NCBI RefSeq assembly: GCF_025822605.1
Contig: NZ_JACKTY010000045.1
Span: 18,243 to 82,242 of the forward strand
Origin: Mycolicibacterium komossense
GTDB lineage: Bacteria > Actinomycetota > Actinomycetes > Mycobacteriales > Mycobacteriaceae
Direction: 5' to 3'
Length of the DNA stretch: 64,000 bases
Of this stretch, positions 58,325 through 64,000 are shown piece by piece. The translations under genes were made by a program, and so were the position numbers. Every line of letters starts with the position of its first letter. Position 1 is the stretch's first letter. Below the pieces are notes generated by a model, which did not search any database, was not told where the DNA came from, and saw nothing but the letters and a program-made list of their open reading frames with translations.

Positions 58325-61243
58325 TCACTCGGATTCCATGGGCACGACGGGCGTGTCCGGTGACGCAGGGGCTACCGCGGCGACCTCGTTGCGCGGCCGG
58401 TAGGCGGGCCGCGAGCGGACCTTTAGCGGCCACCAGAACCAAGGTCCGAGCAGAGCTGCGATGGACGGTGTCATCAGTGTGCGCACGATCAAGGTGTCCA
58501 GCAGTAGGCCGATGCCGATGGTCACCCCGCCCTGTCCGACGTTGAGCAGGGCACCAGAGACCATGGACCCCATGGTGAAGGCGAACACAAGGCCGGCGGC
58601 GGTCACGACGCTGCCGGTGCTGCCCATGGACCGGATGATCCCGGTGTTGATGCCGGCGCCGATCTCCTCCCTGAAGCGGGATACGAGCAGCAGGTTGTAG
58701 TCACTGCCGACAGCCATCAGGATGATCACCGCGAAGGCGAGCACAATCCAGTTCAGCTCGATACCCACAACTCGTTCCCATACCAGCACCGACACGCCGA
58801 ATGCGGCGCCGAGCGACATCACGATGGTGCCGACGATCACCAGCGACGCGACGAGCGCCCGGGTGATGATCAGCATGACCACGAAGATGAGTGTGAGCGC
58901 AGCGAACGCGGCGATCATGGTGTCGTATTTTGCACCCGACTGGATATCTCGGTACGTTGCGGCTGTGCCTGCCAGGCTCATGTCGGCCTTGGCAAGGGAG
59001 GTACCCTTGACCGCCTCGTGTGCGGCCACGAGTTCGTCGTCCACCGTCGAAATGCCCTGCTCGGTAGCTGGATCAACATCGTGGATGATGATCAGCCGCG
59101 CTGCCTTGCCGTCTGGGGATAGGAACAGCTTGAGTCCCTTTTGGAAGTCGGGGTTGGCGAACACTTCTGGCGGCAGATAAAAGTAGTCGTCGGCTTTGGA
59201 TGCGTCGAAGGACTCACCCATCGCGGTGGCGGTATCGGTCATCTGCTGCATTTGGTCGATGAGCCCGCTGAAGCTGGTGTGGATGGTCTGCAGTGTCTGT
59301 TGCATAGTGGTCGCCGTCGCGATGATCGGCGGGAACTGCGCGACCAGCTGCGGAGTCAGCGCGTCGATGGTGTCCATACCGCTTGTCAGCTCGGTCATGT
59401 CCTTGAGCAGGGTGGACATGGTGTCACTGAGTCCATTGACACCATCGATGGCGTCGAACGCCGACCGGACACCCGAGCAGGCGGGAGTGTTTAAACAGTT
59501 TGGTTCCCAATAGAAGTAGTTGCGAATCGGACGAACCTCGTCATCGAAGTCGGCCAGATGATCGCGTATCGCATCGAGTGACGCTTTGAGTGTGTTGGCG
59601 TCGTCGACCCCGCGGTGAGTGGTGTCGACAGTGCGGTGAGTGGCGTCGGACAACTGCTGCATCAGGTTGTACATCTGGTCCATGGACGTGATCATCGCGC
59701 CCAATCGGTTAGACATCGTGCCGATATCGCCCACCCGCAGTTTCAGGAACTGCAGGTTCTGGGTGATGGGTACCGATTGCATGCTGACTTGATAGGGGAT
59801 GGAACTGTGCGCGATCGGCGAGCCGAGCGGCCGGGTGATGCTCTGCACCGTGGCGATACCACGGATTCGGAAAAGCGACTTGGCAATCCGGTCGAGCACG
59901 ATCATGTCGGTGGGATTACGCATATCATGATCGGATTCGACCATCAGGATGTCGGGGTTGAGGCGTGCTGCACTGAAATGCTTTTCGGCTGCGGCGTATC
60001 CGATGTTCGACGGGACGTCGTCGGGTAGGTAGTGGCGATCGTTATAGCTGGTTTTATAGCCGATCGTGGCAAGGATGCCGAGAATGATGACGGCAGTGGT
60101 CACGGCGAGGATCGGTTTCGGCCAGCGGACGGTCGCCGTACCGATCCGTCGCCACCCCTTGGTTTTCAACTTGCGCTTCGGGTCCAGCAGGCCGAACCGG
60201 CTGGCCACCACGACAATGGCCGGGGCGACGGTCAGTGACGCCGCGACGACCATGATCAAGGCGATCGCCGACGGAAAGGCCAGTGACTTGAAATAGGCCA
60301 GCCGCGTCAATCGAAGACACAACATGGCACCGGCGATGGTGAGCCCCGAGCCCAGGATCACATGGGCGACGCCGTGAAATGCGCTGTAGTAGGCGGATTC
60401 AGTGTCTTCTCCGTTCTGCCGAGCCTCCTGGTATCGGCCGACGAGAAAGATCGCGTAGTCAGTTCCGGCGGCGATCGCCAGGGCGGTCAGCAACGGAACT
60501 GAGAACGTCGAGAAGTCGATGATGCGGAAGTGGCCGAGCAAGGCGACCGCACCGCGTGCCGACCCCATCTCGATGCCGACGACGGCCAAGATGAGCAGCA
60601 CTGTGCTGAGCGACCGGTACACCAACAGCAGCATGATCGTGATGACCACCATGGTGACCACGGTCATCTGGACCATGCTCTTGTCGCCGGTCTCGAGTGA
60701 GTCCGTGGTCAGGGGTGCGGGACCGGTGACGTAGACGTGCAGGTCAGCCGGTGGCGTTGTGCGGTCGACGATTCCACGCACCGCTTCCACTGACTCGTTC
60801 CCCAGGGTGCTGCCCTGATCGCCGGCCAGGTTGAGTTGGACGTAGGCGGCCTTACCATCACTGCTCTGCACCCCCGCGGCGGTGATCAGGTCGCCCCAGA
60901 AATTCTGGACATGCTCGACATGTTTGGCGTCGCGTTGGAAATTACTGATCAGTGTGTCGTAATACCGGTGCGCAGCGTCGCCGAGCGGTTGGTCGCTCGT
61001 GAGCACCACCATCGCGATGCTGTCGGAGGTGGACTCCTGGAACTTCGCGCCCATCTTCTTGGCGGCGATGACAGACGGTGCGTCCTGTGGTGACATCGAC
61101 ACCGCGTTGTGTTTGCTGACCGATTCGACCTGCGGGAGTAGCAGATTCAGGCCAGCGGTGATCGCGACCCAGATCACGATGATCGGGACTGCGGCCATCC
61201 GGATCGAGCGGGGGACGAACGAATGCGTGGCGTTGGCACTCAT
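58325..61243 (-). CDS. MmpL-family RND transporter
   Basis: A 972-residue membrane transporter from ATG 61243, which overlaps the mmpS stop (ATGA). RND layout: helix 1, a large outside domain, helices 2-6 with AIAAGTDYAIFLVGRYQEARQNG, a second outside domain with coiled-coil-like DANTLKASLDAIRDHLADFDDEV and TMSTLLKDMTELTSGMDT, and helices 8-12 with AVGSDYNLLLVSRFREEIGAG. The paired Asp-Tyr motifs are the proton relay. Closest in style to MmpL4/MmpL5, which export siderophores or drugs. Cargo unknown; placement in the CstR module suggests a sulfur-related or thiol cargo, which is inference. Confidence 0.92.
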   Translation of the reverse strand: MSANATHSFVPRSIRMAAVPIIVIWVAITAGLNLLLPQVESVSKHNAVSMSPQDAPSVIAAKKMGAKFQESTSDSIAMVVLTSDQPLGDAAHRYYDTLISNFQRDAKHVEHVQNFWGDLITAAGVQSSDGKAAYVQLNLAGDQGSTLGNESVEAVRGIVDRTTPPADLHVYVTGPAPLTTDSLETGDKSMVQMTVVTMVVITIMLLLVYRSLSTVLLILAVVGIEMGSARGAVALLGHFRIIDFSTFSVPLLTALAIAAGTDYAIFLVGRYQEARQNGEDTESAYYSAFHGVAHVILGSGLTIAGAMLCLRLTRLAYFKSLAFPSAIALIMVVAASLTVAPAIVVVASRFGLLDPKRKLKTKGWRRIGTATVRWPKPILAVTTAVIILGILATIGYKTSYNDRHYLPDDVPSNIGYAAAEKHFSAARLNPDILMVESDHDMRNPTDMIVLDRIAKSLFRIRGIATVQSITRPLGSPIAHSSIPYQVSMQSVPITQNLQFLKLRVGDIGTMSNRLGAMITSMDQMYNLMQQLSDATHRTVDTTHRGVDDANTLKASLDAIRDHLADFDDEVRPIRNYFYWEPNCLNTPACSGVRSAFDAIDGVNGLSDTMSTLLKDMTELTSGMDTIDALTPQLVAQFPPIIATATTMQQTLQTIHTSFSGLIDQMQQMTDTATAMGESFDASKADDYFYLPPEVFANPDFQKGLKLFLSPDGKAARLIIIHDVDPATEQGISTVDDELVAAHEAVKGTSLAKADMSLAGTAATYRDIQSGAKYDTMIAAFAALTLIFVVMLIITRALVASLVIVGTIVMSLGAAFGVSVLVWERVVGIELNWIVLAFAVIILMAVGSDYNLLLVSRFREEIGAGINTGIIRSMGSTGSVVTAAGLVFAFTMGSMVSGALLNVGQGGVTIGIGLLLDTLIVRTLMTPSIAALLGPWFWWPLKVRSRPAYRPRNEVAAVAPASPDTPVVPMESE

Positions 61244-61686
61244 GCGGATTTGTCCAGACAGAAGGCTTGGGCGGCACGGCCCTCTGCATGCTGCTCGGCT
61301 ACCACCTTGTCGTTGACAAGGATCCGGCAACCGAGAGATCCGCTATCGCCTTGGGCGACCACGTTGGCCAAGATCCCGGGATCGGTGGTGGCTATCGTCA
61401 CCGACCAGGGCAGGTTCGTGAAACCCGCCTCCTGCGTCTTGCCTTTGGCATCGAGGTAGCTCACCCGTCCCGCGGTCGTTTGCGGCCCGACAATTTCGTA
61501 GGTCACCTGCTTGGTGTTGATCGGCGCGATGGCGTCTAGGTGCTCCGATCCCGCCACGAACGGCAGGTCGGAGTCGAAGAAGGTGCGTAGACGGCCCACC
61601 ACAGCCGCACCGAGTAGGAGGGCTATCACGACCACCACGACCACCCAGAACTGTTGTAGCCAACCGAATGGCGACCGCATTTTCAT
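61240..61686 (-). CDS. MmpS-family accessory protein
   Basis: A 148-residue protein with one N-terminal membrane helix (FWVVVVVVIALLLGAAVVGRL) and an outside beta domain. Family blocks: KQVTYEIVGPQTTAGRVSYLDAKGK, LPWSVTIATTDPGILANVVAQGDSGSLGCRILVNDKVV. Works with MmpL as in MmpS4/S5. The start is 68 bases from a CstR operator-like site. Confidence 0.92.
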   Translation of the reverse strand: MKMRSPFGWLQQFWVVVVVVIALLLGAAVVGRLRTFFDSDLPFVAGSEHLDAIAPINTKQVTYEIVGPQTTAGRVSYLDAKGKTQEAGFTNLPWSVTIATTDPGILANVVAQGDSGSLGCRILVNDKVVAEQHAEGRAAQAFCLDKSA

Positions 61687-61753
61687 CGTTGTGCCCTATC
61701 TCAGATGTACTGACAGATCCCATCGGACGAGGGGATGTCATCTCTGACTCAAC

Positions 61754-61769
61754 ATACCCATGGGGGTAT
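61754..61769. promoter_or_regulatory. CstR operator-like palindrome near mmpS
   Basis: ATACCCATGGGGGTAT, 68 bases upstream of the mmpS start. Same pattern as the sites at 53.3 kb. Confidence 0.6.
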
Positions 61770-61808
61770 TGACTGCCAAGTCGGAGGGGTCATTTGCGGA
61801 CCAGGTAG

Positions 61809-61824
61809 ATACCATAGGGGGTAT
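61809..61824. promoter_or_regulatory. CstR operator-like palindrome with adjacent -10 element
   Basis: ATACCATAGGGGGTAT, ending 2 bases before a TATAAA -10-like hexamer (61827-61832) on the plus strand. It is placed to block RNA polymerase for a rightward transcript. Confidence 0.55.
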
Positions 61825-61838
61825 GGTATAAAGAGAAG

Positions 61839-61949
61839 ATGGGCGACCTGCCATCTCGGTACGACGCGGATCGGGCTGCACTCAGCTGGCGCCGCATTAA
61901 ATGCGTTGGACTGTCATGGATTTACGGTGATCGCCGCCGGGCTGTGTGA
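61839..61949 (+). CDS. Possible 36-residue leaderless ORF
   Basis: ATG 61839 lies 7 bases after the TATAAA hexamer, so the transcript could start at the ATG itself, as many mycobacterial leaderless genes do. The peptide (MGDLPSRYDADRAAL ..., with one Cys) is not recognised. It could be a leader peptide for the downstream Cys-rich gene or chance. Confidence 0.2.
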   Translation: MGDLPSRYDADRAALSWRRIKCVGLSWIYGDRRRAV

Positions 61950-62067
61950 CTGCAGCGACCCTGTCAACGGGAGGGGGTGGTCCGACAGAAGTGTTGCCTG
62001 TGGCGCCGGAGTGGCTGTTCGTGAGCTTGGACTGAACCCCGATTCACATCGAACTTAAGGACCGACA

Positions 62068-62259
62068 ATGTGTCGCGCTGTGAAATGCCGTGTTTGTGAG
62101 AAAACCACCTGGTCGGGCTGTGGGATGCACGTCGATGCCGTTAGGCGTGGCGTGCCGGCTGCTCAGTGGTGCGCCGGCCACTCGAATTCAGGCGGCGAGG
62201 CTGCAGCGGCGCGCCGGAGATGGTTCAGGCGAGCGAAGGGTCGGCAAAACAACGCGTGA
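62068..62259 (+). CDS. Tiny Cys-rich protein, paralogue 2
   Basis: A 63-residue protein from ATG 62068 (TTAAGGACCGACA upstream). Residues 1-38 align with the protein at 56394: MCRAVKCRVCEKTTWSGCGMH, then VPAAQWCAGH. The Cys pattern C-x4-C-x2-C-x7-C-G-x-H ... C-x2-H suggests a zinc-ribbon or a persulfide-carrying thiol protein. The tail (about 39-63) is Arg-rich and not shared. Downstream of a CstR operator-like site, so both paralogues are probably under the same repressor. Confidence 0.75.
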   Translation: MCRAVKCRVCEKTTWSGCGMHVDAVRRGVPAAQWCAGHSNSGGEAAAARRRWFRRAKGRQNNA

Positions 62260-62543
62260 CGTCGGCGAACGCAGGCTGGCCACGGCAGAATCAGCCACCA
62301 GAAGCGCAGGGACTGTCGTTGCAACACGGGATAGATTGTGGTCGCGCGCCATTCATTGGGAGCAGTGCCGCTGACGTGCCATGGGGCATAGCCGAGAAGT
62401 TCGCCGCGATCTTGCCCCCGTAATGAGGGAGTGTGTCGGTGGGTTGATGTGCCCGGGAGGTGGGTGAGATCTGAACTCCGCCGGCGGTTTGGTAAGCCTT
62501 CGATTGCTAGCCGCGTCGGAATTCGGTGTATATCCTTTCGGCC
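62260..62543. other. Intergenic stretch, nothing recognised
   Basis: About 280 bases. TATATC at 62529-62534, shortly before the GTG at 62544, could be the -10 element of the next gene. Otherwise no gene, repeat or operator was found. Confidence 0.35.
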
Positions 62544-63257
62544 GTGTCCAATCCGTCTCATCCGGCCGAACCCCACGTCGGCTCGGTGTCATCGAAGCTG
62601 AACTGGCTGCGTGCCGGCGTGCTCGGCGCAAACGATGGAATCGTTTCCACGGCCGGCATCGTTGTCGGGGTGGCAGCCGCCAGTGTGGAACGCGGGCCGA
62701 TTCTCACCGCGGGCGTCGCTGGCCTAGTCGCGGGAGCGGTGTCAATGGCGTTGGGGGAGTACATCTCCGTGAGTACCCAGCGGGACACCGAAAAGGCGCT
62801 GTTGGACAAGGAACGTCGTGAGCTGAGCGACGATCCGGCGGCCGAATTCGACGAGCTTGCCGCATTGTATGAAGCAAAGGGTCTGTCGGTGGCCACCGCC
62901 CGTTCGGTGGCCGAGGAGTTGACCGATCACGATGCATTCGCTGCACACGTCGACGTCGAGCTGGGCATCGATCCTGAAGAGTTGACCAACCCCTGGCAGG
63001 CGGCGCTGTCCTCGGCGTTGTCGTTCACCGTCGGTGCCCTGTTGCCGTTGATCGCAATCCTCGTGCCTCCGACGGCGTGGAGAGTTCCGGTCACCGTCGT
63101 GGCGGTGCTGTTGGCACTGGTGATCACCGGGGTGGTGTCGGCCGGATTGGGCGCAGCGCCCAAGGGCCGCGCCGTACTCCGCAATGTCATCGGGGGTGTC
63201 CTGGCGTTGGCGATCACCTACGCGATCGGCCATCTGGTGGGCTCAGTAATCGATTGA
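62544..63257 (+). CDS. VIT/CCC1-family iron/manganese transporter
   Basis: A 237-residue membrane protein. N-terminal VIT signature: WLRAGVLGANDGIVSTAGIVVGVAAAS, then VAGLVAGAVSMALGEYISVSTQRDTEKALL. A cytoplasmic acidic domain (about 85-140) with repeated Glu binds metal in the family, followed by three C-terminal helices. Start GTG 62544 is preferred over GTG 62526 because a TATATC -10-like element ends about 9 bases upstream, fitting a leaderless start. Exports or stores Fe/Mn. Confidence 0.9.
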   Translation: MSNPSHPAEPHVGSVSSKLNWLRAGVLGANDGIVSTAGIVVGVAAASVERGPILTAGVAGLVAGAVSMALGEYISVSTQRDTEKALLDKERRELSDDPAAEFDELAALYEAKGLSVATARSVAEELTDHDAFAAHVDVELGIDPEELTNPWQAALSSALSFTVGALLPLIAILVPPTAWRVPVTVVAVLLALVITGVVSAGLGAAPKGRAVLRNVIGGVLALAITYAIGHLVGSVID

Positions 63258-63419
63258 GGCAGGCACCCCAAGGCGCCGCCGTCGAGGCGTCTGAGCTCGA
63301 TCACACTGACAGCCAACAGGTTTCGATGGCTCTACCGAACGCTGCTGCTGACACCGCAGATCGCGGAGCGACCCGCTGGGGTCGTTGACGACAGTGTCAG
63401 TTCAGCGCGGTGGCTGAGT

Positions 63420-63746
63420 TCACGGGCGGTAACCGGGGACGACCAGGGCGTCGGGATAGTTCACGTAGTAGGAAAGACACACCGGCTGGTTTCTGCAGGC
63501 GATTATTGCCCCGGCGTCCGGTGCCGCGCCAACAACGCGATTCCCCCGCGCGGGTAGATTGCAGTTGACGACGTACGGATTCAGCGGAATCACTCCAGGC
63601 ACACAAGACGATCCAGATCCAGATCCCGACGCCACCACGGCCGGCGGTGGTGCGGCGCCCGCTGCGGGACCAAGCGCCACGGTGGACGCAGTAGTGACAA
63701 GTCCAGCCAGCACGACAAGCCGGGCTCTGGAACTCAGTGTGACCAT
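63420..63746 (-). CDS. Small secreted protein with four cysteines
   Basis: A 108-residue protein from ATG 63746 (CGGAG 6 bases upstream). Signal peptide (LVVLAGLVTTASTVALGPAAGAA) cleaved near residue 32. The mature part has a Gly/Ser linker, then SSCVPGVIPLNPYVVNCNLP and IIACRNQPVCLSYYVNYPD. The four Cys in two pairs suggest two disulfides. Resembles small mycobacterial exported proteins of unknown function. Confidence 0.75.
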   Translation of the reverse strand: MVTLSSRARLVVLAGLVTTASTVALGPAAGAAPPPAVVASGSGSGSSCVPGVIPLNPYVVNCNLPARGNRVVGAAPDAGAIIACRNQPVCLSYYVNYPDALVVPGYRP

Positions 63747-63882
63747 GGCCAACTCCGATCGTTGATAGCCGACCTGAGTCCGACGTTACGCCTGTCGGAG
63801 CGGCAAATCGGTGACGAAAATGTGTCGGAGTCTTTAGCCTGCCGCCGCAGCGCTACGCACGGACTACCAACGCCATGTTTCG

Positions 63883-64000
63883 CTACCTGGTACCCCAGTC
63901 GTATTGTTGCTTAACAAGTTTCAGGTAAACCAAGGTTTCGGTGGATATCACTCCCGGTACGGCTCGGATTTTTGTGTTGAGTAGGTCGAGCAGGTCGCCG
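63883..64000 (-). CDS. Lrp/AsnC-family regulator, C-terminal fragment at window edge
   Basis: The minus-strand frame from the window end reads GDLLDLLNTKIRAVPGVIST, then ETLVYLKLVKQQYDWGTR and a stop at 63883-63885. This is the end of the ligand-binding (RAM) domain of Lrp/AsnC regulators. The N-terminal HTH and start lie outside the window. Confidence 0.75.
   Translation of the reverse strand, partial: GDLLDLLNTKIRAVPGVISTETLVYLKLVKQQYDWGTR

Larger units (their letters stand above)
61687..62067. other. Divergent region with CstR-like operators and possible leader ORF
   Basis: About 380 bases between mmpS (minus) and the second tiny Cys-rich gene (plus). It holds two operator-like palindromes, a TATAAA-type -10 element at 61827-61832 and a possible 36-codon leaderless ORF; the rest (61950-62050) shows nothing recognisable. 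Confidence 0.5.

Noticed and set aside
1..64000. tRNA, rRNA or well-known riboswitch genes
   Set aside because: Gaps were read on both strands; no cloverleaf with a T-loop GTTCRANNC context, no rRNA stretches and no recognised riboswitch core were seen. A covariance-model search could still reveal small RNAs.

Overview
The window is high-GC actinobacterial DNA, almost certainly from a non-tuberculous mycobacterium (Mycolicibacterium/Mycobacterium type). The evidence is a DosR/DevR response regulator with every key residue, a DosS-type GAF-GAF histidine kinase, an MmpS/MmpL pair, a wax-ester/triacylglycerol synthase divergent from an Acg-type nitroreductase (as at the M. tuberculosis dosR locus), and homologues of Rv1733c, Rv1738 and Rv2004c. 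I saw no rRNA, tRNA, CRISPR array or transposase gene.

1-20 kb: stress and metabolism genes mixed with decayed genes. There is the 3' part of a phosphoketolase, a PPK2 polyphosphate kinase, a lipoprotein with a duplicated SOD/CHRD-like domain, a flavin reductase, a P3A-type proton ATPase, a YflT-like stress protein, a rhomboid-like membrane protein, a GH65 phosphorylase/hydrolase, a triple-BON protein, a phosphomannomutase-like HAD protein, an alcohol dehydrogenase and an arylsulfatase. Five copies of an about 65-bp two-hairpin repeat lie between 4 and 14.2 kb, two of them beside truncated genes (a KstD-like flavoprotein without its FAD-binding N-terminus and a universal stress protein fragment). 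A second sulfatase and an SRPBCC gene are deletion remnants.

20-47.4 kb: a dormancy (DosR-type) island. Nine intact two-domain universal stress proteins are interleaved with an APC permease, a P3B (MgtA-type) ATPase, a DUF2156 aminoacyl-phosphatidylglycerol synthase-like protein, an alcohol dehydrogenase/acyltransferase pair, dosS, two Acg-type nitroreductases, a Rv2004c-like kinase/ATPase, tgs1, a Rv1733c-like protein, dosR and a Rv1738-like protein. Sequences resembling the DosR box (GGGACTTTNNGGCCC type) lie in most of the divergent promoter regions, so the island is probably switched on together by hypoxia, NO or CO. The usp-dosR order is conserved, but dosS sits about 7 kb away.

47.4-52.8 kb: a compact redox module. 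A proline-rich exported protein, an ApbE flavin transferase, a ferric-reductase-like membrane protein, a NuoF-like flavoprotein and a small ferredoxin are joined by 4-base overlaps. A two-component system is encoded divergently. I regard this as the best candidate for an undescribed system (NAD(P)H to extracytoplasmic flavin or metal electron transfer).

52.7-63.3 kb: a persulfide/sulfide module. A CsoR-family repressor whose metal-ligand His is Gly (CstR-like) faces a CstB-like persulfide dioxygenase-rhodanese, a human-type sulfide:quinone oxidoreductase, thioredoxin, a tiny Cys-rich protein, a DUF302 protein and a TauE/SafE exporter. A rhodanese, mmpS-mmpL, a second tiny Cys-rich protein and a VIT-family transporter follow. 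Palindromic TACCCC...GGGGTA operator-like sites occur at both ends of the module. The window ends with a small secreted protein and the C-terminus of an Lrp/AsnC-type regulator.
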